A DNA stretch of 33,631 nt. Origin: Oscillospiraceae bacterium (GTDB lineage Bacteria > Bacillota > Clostridia > Oscillospirales > CAG-272). Below are positions 1 through 7,899 of this stretch, one piece after another; the first letter of the stretch is position 1; every line of letters starts with the position of its first letter. The stretch covers positions 1 to 33,631 of the forward strand of contig SVQZ01000027.1 in assembly GCA_015065105.1 (NCBI GenBank). The letters run 5' to 3'. The translations under genes and the position numbers were made by a program. The notes beneath the pieces were generated by a model that did no database searches, was not told where the DNA came from, and saw only the letters and a program-made list of their open reading frames with translations.

Positions 1-977
1 ATTATCTCGTTCTTGTTACAGCAAACAAGATCAACGGCGCACACAGCTATACCTACGTTGTACCCAACCCCGGAAGATATACTATCTATATCAGATACGA
101 GGATTCCGCAAGACCTGCAACCATCCTTAAGACAGACTGTGTTGTTAAGGAGCCTGCATTCAACGGTAACGGCTTGCAGTTCACAGTATCCAATCTTGAC
201 GACGTAAAGGTTATCAGAACCGCATACGGCGAGTATAATACTCCCGGTGACGTTAAGAGAGCGCAGGGTCAGAGATCCTTCTCCGGCAAGGACAGATCTC
301 TTAAGGGCAAGACCGAATTTACCATTCAGTACAGAACAAACGGTGTAGTAACCGTAGCCGTAGTTTACAACCACGGTTACGAGGTAATATACCACTATGA
401 CGTACAACAGAAGGTTCCTTCCTTCGTACAGAACGGTAACACAGTTACCTTCGGTCAGCTCGACGGACTTAATCTTGTAAGATATGCTGAAGGTGTATAT
501 GAAACCTCCAACCAGATCAAGAATGCAGAAGGCTCCAAGGCTATCAAGGCTTCCGCGATCGTTGACGGCTTTATCACCGTAACTCTTGATCCCGGTACTT
601 ATACATTCTGTGTTCAGTATCTTGATGAAAGCTTTAATTACTATGTTGTTACCGTTGAGGAAACAGAGGTAGAGCCCGAAGAACCCGAAGAGCCTTCAGA
701 GCCCTATCCCGGCTACGGCAAGCAGTTTACCATTACCTTTGATCCCTGCGGCGGTGAGCTTCCCGAGGGTATAAGCCCCGTTTACGGTATCAACTACGGT
801 GAAAACTACCTTGCGGCAACAGGAATCGACATTCCCGTTCCCACAATGGAGGGTTACAAGTTCGACGGTTGGTACTGGCCTACCTATAACTATTGGCTTT
901 CCAACGGCGACTGGACTACAGGTTGGTTTGCAGTTCAGATGGACGTTGTGTTTGAAGCAGTTTGGGTTGAGGAATAA
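1..977 (+). CDS. Secreted repeat protein with InlB-type B-repeat, 3' end only
   Basis: The reading frame (codons from position 3) is open from the window edge to a TAA at 975-977, so the start and signal peptide lie outside. What is visible is about 324 residues. First come two to three related beta-rich modules of about 80-90 residues that share an F-T-V/F...L..V.....G.Y pattern and end in a YxVTVEE-like strand. An acidic Pro/Glu linker (EVEPEEPEEP) follows, then one C-terminal InlB B-repeat/Flg_new-like module with the hallmarks FDPCGGELPEG, MEGYKFDGWYW and a final FEAVWVEE. There is no LPXTG motif or C-terminal membrane anchor. Such domains occur in adhesins and cell-wall or extracellular proteins of Gram-positive gut bacteria. 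The ligand is unknown. The same module type begins the gene at 32887, so the two may be paralogues. A strong terminator follows at 1004. Confidence 0.8.
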   Translation, partial: YLVLVTANKINGAHSYTYVVPNPGRYTIYIRYEDSARPATILKTDCVVKEPAFNGNGLQFTVSNLDDVKVIRTAYGEYNTPGDVKRAQGQRSFSGKDRSLKGKTEFTIQYRTNGVVTVAVVYNHGYEVIYHYDVQQKVPSFVQNGNTVTFGQLDGLNLVRYAEGVYETSNQIKNAEGSKAIKASAIVDGFITVTLDPGTYTFCVQYLDESFNYYVVTVEETEVEPEEPEEPSEPYPGYGKQFTITFDPCGGELPEGISPVYGINYGENYLAATGIDIPVPTMEGYKFDGWYWPTYNYWLSNGDWTTGWFAVQMDVVFEAVWVEE

Positions 978-1003
978 GCTATATAAAAAGATAATATAAG
1001 CAG

Positions 1004-1036
1004 AAAAAGCCTGTCGGAAATTCCGACAGGCTTTTT
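1004..1036 (+). terminator. Rho-independent terminator after the surface-protein gene
   Basis: A GCCTGTCGG / CCGACAGGC stem (1009-1017 with 1023-1031) has a 5-nt AAATT loop and is followed by five T (1032-1036). It is preceded by five A, so it could also work on the other strand. It lies 27 nt after the stop codon. Confidence 0.9.
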
Positions 1037-1135
1037 AAATAATACCGGATCTTTTAATTACGCAATTTATATTTTAAATCTCAGCACCCCTATCTTTGAC
1101 AAAAATTTATCTTTTTATATATTATTACAAAAATG

Positions 1136-1164
1136 TTGACATTGTGTTGATTTTATGTTATCCT
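1136..1164 (+). promoter_or_regulatory. Sigma-A promoter for the NhaC gene
   Basis: A perfect -35 TTGACA (1136-1141) is followed after 17 nt by TATCCT (1159-1164). A second possible promoter lies just upstream: TTGACA at 1096-1101 with TATATT at 1118-1123 (16 nt spacing). The start codon of the gene is at 1203. Confidence 0.6.
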
Positions 1165-1202
1165 ATATTGGTAAATTATTAATATTTTGGAGGTCTTTCA
1201 AA

Positions 1203-2789
1203 ATGAAGGCAAAGAAGATCATATCTAATGCTCTCATAATTGCCGTGGTTGTTGCCTTTGGTGTTGTATGTGCATTCACAGGCAATATCAACAACCCCGT
1301 TGGTACATTATGGTCCCTCTTCCCGCCGGTATTGGCTATCGGCCTGGCACTCATCACCAAAGAGGTTTATTCCTCGCTTTTCCTTGGTGTATTGGCAGGT
1401 GCCCTTTTATCTACAGGCTTTAAGCCTATCAAAACAGTTGACGGTATAATTAACGACGGCCTTATAGCGGCTGTTTCCGATACCGCCGGTATTTTCGTAT
1501 TTCTCGTTATTCTCGGAGTAATCGTTGCTCTTCTTAACAAGGCAGGCGGTTCCTATGCATTCGGCAGATGGGCTGCAAAGCACGTTAAGACCAAGGTTGG
1601 CGCGGCTCTTGCAACCTTTGCATTCGGTATTCTTATCTTTATCGATGACTATTTCAATTGCTTGACTGTCGGTGCGGTTATGCGTCCCGTTACAGATAAG
1701 GCAAAGATCTCAAGAGCAAAGTTAGCATACCTTATCGATGCTACCGCTGCTCCTATCTGTATGATAGCTCCCATTTCATCCTGGGCGGCTGCAGTTGCGG
1801 AATATGTTCCCAAGGATTCCGGTATTTCAGGTCTTGCGCTTTTCTGTCAGGCTATCCCCTTTAACTTCTATTCCTTACTTACATTCGTATTTATCATTTC
1901 CCTTACTCTTATGAAGTTTGATTACGGCCCCATGAAGCTTCATGAGGCAAATGCTCTTAACGGCGACCTCTTCACAAACGGTAAATCTGAAGGCACCGAT
2001 GAAGAGCCCGTTACCGAAAAGGGTAAGGTTATTGACCTTATATTCCCCATCATCGTTCTTATCGGCATCTGCGTATATGCACTTTACTATATCGGTTGCG
2101 GCGGAGAAAAGATGAACTTTATCGATGCATTCGGTAATACCGATGCAACCGTTGGCTTGCCTTGGGGCGGACTTATCGCACTTATCGTTGTGATCATCTA
2201 CTTTATCGCTCGCCGACTCGTTTCCTTTAAGGAAGCTATGGATTGTATTCCTAAGGGATTTATCGCAATGGTTCCCGCTATCCTTATTCTTACCATGGCA
2301 ACCTCCCTTAAGAATATGACCGGTCTTCTTGACTCCAGCTCATTTGTAAGCGGTGCTCTTGAAAACGCAAGCGCACTTCACAATTTCCTTCCCGCTATCA
2401 TCTTCGTTGTAGCATGCTTTATTTCCTTTGCTACAGGTACATCCTGGGGTACCTTCGGTATTCTTATTCCGATCGTTCTCGATATATTCCCCATCGGTAA
2501 TCCTCTCGGCATCATCTGTATGTCCGCGTGTCTGGCAGGTTCTGTATGCGGCGATCACTGCTCACCTATTTCGGATACAACCATCATGTCCTCCGCAGGC
2601 GCTCAGTGTGACCACTTGAACCACGTTTCAACACAGCTTCCTTATTCACTTACAGTTGCAGCTGTTTCCTTTGTAAGCTATATCATCGCAGGCTTCGTTC
2701 CTTATTGGTACGTAACTCTTCCCGTTGCTGTAGTTCTTACAGTACTTACACTTGTAGTGATAAAGGTAGTATCAAAGAAGAAGGCATAA
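1203..2789 (+). CDS. nhaC: Na+/H+ antiporter, NhaC family
   Basis: This is a 528-residue polytopic membrane protein with about 11-12 hydrophobic segments. It is assigned to the NhaC antiporter family, which exchanges cytoplasmic Na+ for H+ (some members take organic substrates). Family signatures seen are a charged FIDDYFNC stretch in the middle third and the C-terminal GDHCSPISDTTIMSS segment. The start was set at the ATG at 1203 rather than at an in-frame upstream ATG at 1155. The later ATG follows a good TTGGAGG ribosome site, and the upstream stretch overlaps the promoter -10. It is transcribed alone, between its own promoter and a strong terminator at 2801. The exact substrate cannot be read from the sequence. 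Confidence 0.85.
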   Translation: MKAKKIISNALIIAVVVAFGVVCAFTGNINNPVGTLWSLFPPVLAIGLALITKEVYSSLFLGVLAGALLSTGFKPIKTVDGIINDGLIAAVSDTAGIFVFLVILGVIVALLNKAGGSYAFGRWAAKHVKTKVGAALATFAFGILIFIDDYFNCLTVGAVMRPVTDKAKISRAKLAYLIDATAAPICMIAPISSWAAAVAEYVPKDSGISGLALFCQAIPFNFYSLLTFVFIISLTLMKFDYGPMKLHEANALNGDLFTNGKSEGTDEEPVTEKGKVIDLIFPIIVLIGICVYALYYIGCGGEKMNFIDAFGNTDATVGLPWGGLIALIVVIIYFIARRLVSFKEAMDCIPKGFIAMVPAILILTMATSLKNMTGLLDSSSFVSGALENASALHNFLPAIIFVVACFISFATGTSWGTFGILIPIVLDIFPIGNPLGIICMSACLAGSVCGDHCSPISDTTIMSSAGAQCDHLNHVSTQLPYSLTVAAVSFVSYIIAGFVPYWYVTLPVAVVLTVLTLVVIKVVSKKKA

Positions 2790-2800
2790 GCAAAACATAT

Positions 2801-2834
2801 ATGAAAAGGCTGTCCGTTCGGACAGCCTTTTCAT
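2801..2834. terminator. Bidirectional terminator between convergent genes
   Basis: A perfect 15-bp stem ATGAAAAGGCTGTCC / GGACAGCCTTTTCAT has a GTTC loop. The flanking AAAA and TTTT runs allow termination both for the antiporter gene and for the convergent minus-strand gene ending at 2897. Confidence 0.85.
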
Positions 2835-2896
2835 AGTTATTTGAACCCCAAACGGGGCGGAATGCTTGAGTTGTATTTTTGCTGCGGAGCTTTTTA

Positions 2897-3586
2897 TTAT
2901 TCTGTGGTAAACTCTAAAATATCAACAAACAATTCCTTGTTGAATTCGTATCTCTTTTCTTCCTTACGTTTATTCTTGAATGCTCCGGTGGTTGACATTT
3001 TTCTGAAGCATATCAAGGTATCCTCGGGGAGAGCCTTGAAGACCTCGGCATAATATTTTCCGAAATCGGTGTCTTTAAGATAGAGAGCCGAATCGTTATA
3101 TGCGTTTTCCGGAACCTTTTCTATAAGCTCATTTAAGGGAACGAAGGCATCCTTTTTATATGCTTCGTCATACCACGAAGGATCGAGCAGGCATATTATT
3201 GCTTCGCCCACGAATATCTGAGTCGTATATTGCTCCTTGTTCTTCATAAGCTCTGCGGAATTATATACTATAAGGTTTCCGTTTTCGTCAAATTGGTATT
3301 CCTTAGAGTTATACTGCTCATCGGTGAGAAGAAATATTGTTTTGAGGCTGATGCTCTTTTGAGAGTCTTTGTTGAAATCGGTTTCAAGCACGTCCTCAAA
3401 GGCATCCTCTATATCCCTTATCTCCAGGGCATCAGGCGATTCGGGGCCTGTATAGAGTATCAGAGCATCATATTCGTCCTTTTGGATATACTGTACCAGA
3501 ATTATAGTGCCTGCAATAATGAAAAAGGCGGCTATAAGAACTATCCATTTATTATGATACCAAAAGTTTTCTAACCATTTTTTCAT
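2897..3586 (-). CDS. Single-pass membrane protein of unknown function
   Basis: I do not recognise a family for this 229-residue protein. It begins MKKWLENFWYHNKW, followed by one hydrophobic segment of about 20 residues (WIVLIAAFFIIAGTIILVQY). The rest is a hydrophilic domain rich in Asp, Glu and Lys. The topology is probably N-terminus inside with a large extracytoplasmic domain, in the manner of an uncleaved signal anchor. The start at 3586 was chosen because AAAGG lies about 8 nt upstream on the minus strand. An upstream in-frame start at 3646 has no better ribosome site and would precede the membrane segment with 20 unlikely residues. It has its own promoter (3673-3701), back to back with that of the dehydrogenase. 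Confidence 0.6.
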   Translation of the reverse strand: MKKWLENFWYHNKWIVLIAAFFIIAGTIILVQYIQKDEYDALILYTGPESPDALEIRDIEDAFEDVLETDFNKDSQKSISLKTIFLLTDEQYNSKEYQFDENGNLIVYNSAELMKNKEQYTTQIFVGEAIICLLDPSWYDEAYKKDAFVPLNELIEKVPENAYNDSALYLKDTDFGKYYAEVFKALPEDTLICFRKMSTTGAFKNKRKEEKRYEFNKELFVDILEFTTE

Positions 3587-3672
3587 AATAGACCTTTCGT
3601 GTAAAAACGGGGAAAATACCGTTTTGCGATTTGTTTTTGTATTCAAAGCAGGAATGCTTTACAGTATATAAA

Positions 3673-3701
3673 AATATATCATATTATGACGAAAAAGTCA
3701 A
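3673..3701 (-). promoter_or_regulatory. Promoter for the membrane protein gene
   Basis: On the minus strand, TTGACT (3696-3701) and TATATT (3673-3678) are separated by 17 nt. The distance to the start codon is about 85 nt. Confidence 0.55.
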
Positions 3702-3709
3702 TTAACTAC

Positions 3710-3738
3710 TTGATTTTTAACTTATATTTATGTATAAT
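3710..3738 (+). promoter_or_regulatory. Promoter for the Gfo/Idh/MocA dehydrogenase
   Basis: TTGATT (3710-3715), a 17-nt spacer and a perfect TATAAT (3733-3738), which is directly preceded by TG. It is divergent from the promoter at 3673-3701. The two -35 elements are only 8 nt apart, so joint control is possible. Confidence 0.65.
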
Positions 3739-3773
3739 TCAAATATATACTTTCAGGAAGAAGAGGAAAAGAT

Positions 3774-4799
3774 ATGTCGAACAAGCTCAGAATGGCAGTT
3801 ATCGGATGCGGAAGCATTGCAGATCATGCTCATTTATCTAATTATCAGAATAATGACGAGGTTGAAATAGTCGCTCTCTGCGATATAGATACCAAGCGTT
3901 TCGATTATTTAAAGGGAAAATATGCATTTCTTGCAAATGCATATACCACTACCGATTATAAGGATATAGCTAAGGATGGATCTATCGATGCGGTAGATAT
4001 CTGTACCCCTAATTATCTTCATTCGATCATAGCTATAGAAATGCTTGATGCGGGCAAGCACGTGCTTACAGAAAAACCCGATGCCATGACGGCAGCGGAG
4101 GTCGAGGAAATGAAGGAGACGGCAGAGCGTAACGGCAAGGTTCTTATGGCAATGCGTAACAACCGTTTTCTTCCCGCAACCCTTCATCTTAAAAAGATGA
4201 TAGAGTCAGACGAGATAGGTGAGATATATAATGCACGCTGTGCCTGGGTCCGCCGCCGCGGTGTGCCGAGTCCCGGCTCTTGGTTTGCTAAAAAAGCAGA
4301 ATCGGGCGGCGGTCCTCTTATCGATCTTGGTGTTCACATGATAGACCTTGCCATGTACCTTATGGGTAATCCAAAGCCTGTAGCTGTTTCGGGTATGGTT
4401 TTCAACAAGTTCAACGATAAAAGAGAATATACCTTTGACGTTGAGGATATGGCAACAGGCTATATCAGATTTGAAAACGGTGCTACTCTCGCTCTTGAAT
4501 TCAGCTGGGAATCCAACGTTATGGTTGATACAAGATACGTTGAGCTGCGCGGTACAAAGGCAGGCGCTATAATTCAGGATGATGAGCTCCGTCTCTTTAT
4601 AGACAGATTCGGTACCATGTGCGATGAGTATCCCCGTCCCCGCGGCAGATACGGTCACGATACAGCTATCCGTCACTTTGTTGACGTTGTTCAGAACGGT
4701 GCAGAGCCTATATTTGTTCCCCAACAGGGTATTAATATGATCAAGATACTTAATGCCATCTACGAGTCTTCACAAACAGGTAAGGAAGTATTGTTATAA
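3774..4799 (+). CDS. Gfo/Idh/MocA family NAD(P)-dependent oxidoreductase
   Basis: This 341-residue protein has the usual family length. The N-terminal Rossmann fold shows the dinucleotide-binding GCGSIA (residues 11-16) and the conserved EKP (100-102), whose lysine takes part in hydride transfer. The C-terminal alpha/beta substrate domain carries GGGPLIDLGVHMIDL, with the Asp and His that usually sit in the active site. Members oxidise or reduce sugars, inositols and related polyols using NAD(P)+. The substrate here cannot be inferred. The start is supported by AGAGGA about 10 nt upstream. The gene is monocistronic, with its own promoter and a strong shared terminator. Confidence 0.85.
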   Translation: MSNKLRMAVIGCGSIADHAHLSNYQNNDEVEIVALCDIDTKRFDYLKGKYAFLANAYTTTDYKDIAKDGSIDAVDICTPNYLHSIIAIEMLDAGKHVLTEKPDAMTAAEVEEMKETAERNGKVLMAMRNNRFLPATLHLKKMIESDEIGEIYNARCAWVRRRGVPSPGSWFAKKAESGGGPLIDLGVHMIDLAMYLMGNPKPVAVSGMVFNKFNDKREYTFDVEDMATGYIRFENGATLALEFSWESNVMVDTRYVELRGTKAGAIIQDDELRLFIDRFGTMCDEYPRPRGRYGHDTAIRHFVDVVQNGAEPIFVPQQGINMIKILNAIYESSQTGKEVLL

Positions 4800-4837
4800 T
4801 AAAAGTGCCATAGTGCAAACAAAAAACGAAACAAAGC

Positions 4838-4879
4838 AAATAATCCGTAAAAACGAGGATGCGTTTTTACGGATTATTT
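4838..4879. terminator. Bidirectional terminator between convergent genes
   Basis: A perfect 18-bp stem AAATAATCCGTAAAAACG / CGTTTTTACGGATTATTT has a 6-nt AGGATG loop. The plus-strand side ends in ATTTTATTAT. It serves the dehydrogenase and, on the other strand, the pyruvate kinase gene. Confidence 0.8.
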
Positions 4880-4932
4880 TATTATAGGCTGTTTCTTAAC
4901 TTACGGCATTGTTTCAGACTGCTCATGCCCGA

Positions 4933-5910
4933 TCATTTACGGCCGTCGGAGGCCTCTTTATATCTTTCGGCAGATCCCGCTGTTTTTGCAAGATATTCTA
5001 CCGCCTCAACCGGGTATCTGCCGATGGCGCTTTCGCCTGTTATCATAACACCCGAGGCTCCGTGATATACTGCGTGGAATATATCGGATACCTCTGCGCG
5101 GGTAGGCACGGGAGAGCTTTCCATAGAGGCAAGCATCTGCGTTACTACAACATAGGGCTTTGAATGACGCTTGCAGGCTTCCTCTATCTGCTTTTGTACT
5201 GCGGGCAGCTCCCATAGGGGCATATCGTTACCGAGGTCGCCTCTTGCTATGATTATTCCGTCAGATTCTGCGATTATACCATCCAGGTCAGCAAGAGAGC
5301 TTCTGCTTTCTGTTTTAGCGTAGATTTTAAGGCTCTCTGCGCCCTTTTCTTGCAGAACCGTCCTCACATACCGAATGTCGCCGGAACTGCGTACAAAGGG
5401 CTGCATAATGGCTGTAACGCCGTATTCCTTTGCGAGCTCGATGTTTTTTACGTCATGCTCTGTTAAACAGGGGAGCTTTATTTCCTTTCCTATGATCTTA
5501 ACGCTTTTGTGCGACTTCAATATTCCTTCTCTTATTACCGAGAAGCCCTTGTCGGCGGTGATACGGCATAGTATCTTTGAATCGTCGAAGCATACCTCAT
5601 CTCCTTCTTCTATTGCATCGTAAACCTGAGCGGGGAGGGGAATATCCCTGTATATCTTCCCCTTTTCCATAAGGGTGTCACCGATATTTCCCACGCGAAG
5701 CTCCGGTCCCTGCATATCGATAAGAATTTGCGTATCACCGCCAACCTGTGATGCCGCTTGCTTATAATTATCTATATATTCTCTTGCGTCAGGCAAGGAT
5801 AAATGAGAAAGATTCAGCCTCATTCCGCAAAGGCCGTTTTCTATCATCTTTTTGAGTGTGTTGAGATCCTTACATGAAGGACCGAAGGTGGCATAGATCT
5901 GTGTTTTCAT
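4933..5910 (-). CDS. Short pyruvate kinase (catalytic barrel only)
   Basis: This 325-residue protein matches the catalytic part of pyruvate kinase (phosphoenolpyruvate + ADP to pyruvate + ATP). Catalytic residues are in place: RLNLSH (R31, N33, S35 for K+ and phosphate), IDMQGPELR (D65), YAKTES (K199 and E201, proton transfer and Mg2+), ARGDLG (D225, Mg2+), VTQMLASM (T257), PTRAEVSD and MITGESA. The B-domain lid is about 75 residues. The whole allosteric C-domain of about 120 residues or more in the usual 470-590-residue enzymes is absent. The ORF ends cleanly after the barrel, so it is not an obvious truncation. The start follows AAGGAACTGTT. The upstream XRE gene ends only 16 nt before it. 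It could be a second, unregulated kinase or a related enzyme with another substrate. Confidence 0.8.
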   Translation of the reverse strand: MKTQIYATFGPSCKDLNTLKKMIENGLCGMRLNLSHLSLPDAREYIDNYKQAASQVGGDTQILIDMQGPELRVGNIGDTLMEKGKIYRDIPLPAQVYDAIEEGDEVCFDDSKILCRITADKGFSVIREGILKSHKSVKIIGKEIKLPCLTEHDVKNIELAKEYGVTAIMQPFVRSSGDIRYVRTVLQEKGAESLKIYAKTESRSSLADLDGIIAESDGIIIARGDLGNDMPLWELPAVQKQIEEACKRHSKPYVVVTQMLASMESSPVPTRAEVSDIFHAVYHGASGVMITGESAIGRYPVEAVEYLAKTAGSAERYKEASDGRK

Positions 5911-5926
5911 AACAGTTCCTTTTTAT

Positions 5927-6166
5927 TTACTCGTCAAATGAGTAATCCTTTATTTCATCGAAATCTAAAAATTCTGATAATGTCATGCTGAATGCTATCG
6001 CCAATTTATGTAATGTCATGATCCTCGGACCTTGGGTTTGTCCATGCATTATATTATTTAAAGTTGACTGTTTTACTCCGCTTATGGTAGCAAGAGTATT
6101 TATTGACCAATCGTTACGCTTACATAATTGACGGATTCTTCTAACGTATAATTCATAATACTCCAT
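5927..6166 (-). CDS. Small XRE/Cro-C1-type transcriptional regulator
   Basis: This 79-residue protein is almost only a helix-turn-helix domain. The recognition region reads SINTLATISGVKQSTLNNI, as in Cro/C1-type repressors, followed by a short acidic tail (LDFDEIKDYSFDE). It lies 16 nt upstream of the pyruvate kinase gene and is clearly cotranscribed, so it may tune that gene or itself. A palindrome that abuts the promoter -35 (6234-6251) is a candidate operator. The binding target is otherwise unknown. Confidence 0.8.
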   Translation of the reverse strand: MEYYELYVRRIRQLCKRNDWSINTLATISGVKQSTLNNIMHGQTQGPRIMTLHKLAIAFSMTLSEFLDFDEIKDYSFDE

Positions 6167-6205
6167 AAAATTACTCTCCGCATTTTCATCTTAAACTAAT
6201 TCTAT

Positions 6206-6233
6206 ATTATAATAGCAAGTAAAAATAATTGAA
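6206..6233 (-). promoter_or_regulatory. Putative promoter of the XRE-pyruvate kinase operon
   Basis: On the minus strand a perfect TATAAT (6206-6211) sits 40 nt before the XRE start codon. The best -35 is a weak TTCAAT (6228-6233) at 16 nt spacing. The weak -35 directly touches the palindrome at 6234-6251, which would suit activation or repression there. Confidence 0.5.
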
Positions 6234-6251
6234 TTACCCATTTTCGGGTAA
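6234..6251. repeat. Isolated copy of the TTACCC palindrome
   Basis: TTACCCATTTTCGGGTAA is the reverse complement of the copy at 7803-7820 and differs at one position from the three copies at 6351-6549. The position next to the xre-pyk promoter suggests an operator. Confidence 0.75.
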
Positions 6252-6350
6252 ATTTTGTATTAACAAACGAATCGGTTGAAAAATCCGAGAATGGTGGTTA
6301 GTTTTTTTCATGTTTATGAATTAACCAACAAACGATCGATAGGAAAAACG

Positions 6351-6549
6351 CTTACCCGAAAACGGGTAAGCGGTGTGATGTTGAGTACAGATTAAGATGT
6401 GTTTGGATATGATAGTTTGATTGAATGAATCTTAGGAGCACTTACCCGAAAACGGGTAAGCGGTGAGATGTAAAGTACAGATTAGGAAGTGTTTTGATAT
6501 GATAATTTGATCGAGTGAAGGTTAGGGAAGTTACCCGAAAACGGGTAAC
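6351..6549. repeat. Tandem 90-bp repeats, each headed by a TTACCCGAAAACGGGTAA palindrome
   Basis: Two full units (6351-6440 and 6441-6530) are exactly 90 nt each and about 83% identical by eye. A third palindrome (6530-6549) follows. Each palindrome is a perfect TTACCCG-AAAA-CGGGTAA inverted repeat extended by one more complementary pair (C...G or G...C). Between the palindromes a GATATGATAATTTGA-like core is conserved. There is no convincing ORF. From 6252 to 6350 nothing else was found except an imperfect GGTTA...TAACC inverted repeat near 6296-6325. Confidence 0.85.
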
Positions 6550-6570
6550 AAAGTCGGCAAGAGCTATGAC

Positions 6571-7736
6571 GTGGTAGCGAGAGAGGTTATTCACGATATA
6601 ATGGCTGTAGTTTTCAGCAAGGGAAAGAATAAACGGAAGTTTGTTGACCGGCTCAGCGATACACAGACAAAAAAGAATGCAAACAAAATCAAATCTTGGT
6701 TTGCAGAGTTCCTTCAAAAGCTGAAGAATGTGATTCACGCCTATTCACAGAAGGTAAACTGAATCCTATGCAGAAGGACGTTGTTTTGCTTCAGGAGGAA
6801 AAGCTCGAGAGTCTTGCCGATATGTTCATTGATGCCCTTGATGAATCACGGGCTAAGGTTAAAAAGACAACAAAAAAAGAAGCCGCAGAGGCTTCTAAAA
6901 ATAACGGACGTGCTATTGAGACTATAAATATAAAAAACCAGTTGAATATAGCAGAGGATTATGCAAAAATCGTAGATAACATAGAGACTATTTCTGATGA
7001 TGACGCAGAATACAATAAAGAATATCATACATTTGTGAAAATTTCAGATTCGACACCTTCAATTATTTGTGAAAAATGTGAAGTCCCTGATTTGTCAATG
7101 ATCATTCGTTATGATACATTGTACCTTGAAACAAGAAGGGAAGGTGTTTTTCCGGGTCATTATCATCATTTGGGAACGGAAGTAATGCGGGATATATATG
7201 ATATTATATCTAATCCGGATATGATATTGAAACAAAATAACGAAAGATTTGTTGTGATAGCTTACGACTCTCGAGTGAAGGGATCAGAGACAATGATATC
7301 TCTTGAAATCAATTCTATGAAAAGTATCGATAATAAATATAGTAACTATAACATTGTAGTTACAGCTTTTGATTTAAAGAAACGATATTTCAAAAACTTA
7401 CTTTCAAAGAAGGGGGCAGAGATAAAATATAAAAAAGAAGATCTTGAGCAAGTTAATCCCCAACTGCATGAGTGGTTGGGCATTGTTAACTCTCAATCTT
7501 CTAATAATATGATATCAAAAACTAACGAAAATGTCAATACTTCCTCTAATATTTCCGATGAAGATGTAGGAAATCAAATCAAAATCAATGGTCAGGACCT
7601 TGCACATATAGATGATAACGAAGAGCTTAAGGCTATCGTTGTTGATATGATCGAGCAGAAGAGAAGGACAACTAAGAGCAGAAGGAATATTCTTTCCAAG
7701 GATGTACGGCCTTTTGCTAAAAGATACTTATTGTAA
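6571..7736 (+). pseudogene. Frameshifted remnant of a phage/toxin-type large protein with a possible PBECR-like nuclease domain
   Basis: Two plus-strand frames together look like one protein. The first frame is open from about 6526 (inside the third palindrome) with no good start. It encodes VVAREVIHDIMAVVFSKG and on to HAYSQKVN, then stops at 6760-6762. The second frame takes over with NPMQKDVVLLQEEKLESLAD, which reads as a direct continuation, so a frameshift near 6760 is likely. The C-terminal half contains PGHYHHLGTEVMRDIYDII, SNPDMIL and a following beta-rich VVIAYDSR/MISLEIN stretch. This resembles the phage Barnase-EndoU-ColicinE5/D-RelE-like (PBECR) nuclease folds found at the ends of MuF and large polyvalent phage proteins, but I am not certain. 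If the downstream part is expressed alone, ATG 6768 is the likeliest start (323 residues). The region is AT-rich compared with the pur and pyr genes. Confidence 0.5.
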
Positions 7737-7756
7737 TGTACCCTCGTATAATCATA

Positions 7757-7821
7757 AGAAGTGTTTGGATATGATAATTTGAACGAGTTAAAGTTAGGAG
7801 AGTTACCCGAAAATGGGTAAC
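7757..7821. repeat. Partial repeat unit with palindrome, downstream copy
   Basis: About 45 nt matching the second half of the 90-bp units (AAGTGTTTGGATATGATA and following) lead into GTTACCCGAAAATGGGTAAC at 7802-7821. With the array at 6351-6549 it encloses the frameshifted remnant as directly repeated flanks. Confidence 0.8.
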
Positions 7822-7899
7822 TGAAGTTATATCGTGTAAGCCATAAGGAGTGTTGTAAGGAAAGGATATAAGGTTATACTTTTTATATGGTATATTCGG

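Noticed and set aside
4933-5910. Pyruvate kinase as a pseudogene truncated at the 3' end
   Set aside because: The catalytic barrel is complete, the ribosome site and operon context are good, and a strong terminator follows the stop. No leftover C-domain coding was seen in the 50 nt before the terminator.
6351-6549. CRISPR-like regular repeats with 90-nt period
   Set aside because: The repeat is the whole 90-nt unit with related rather than unique spacers, there are only two full units, and no cas genes are near. It is a tandem repeat, not a CRISPR array.
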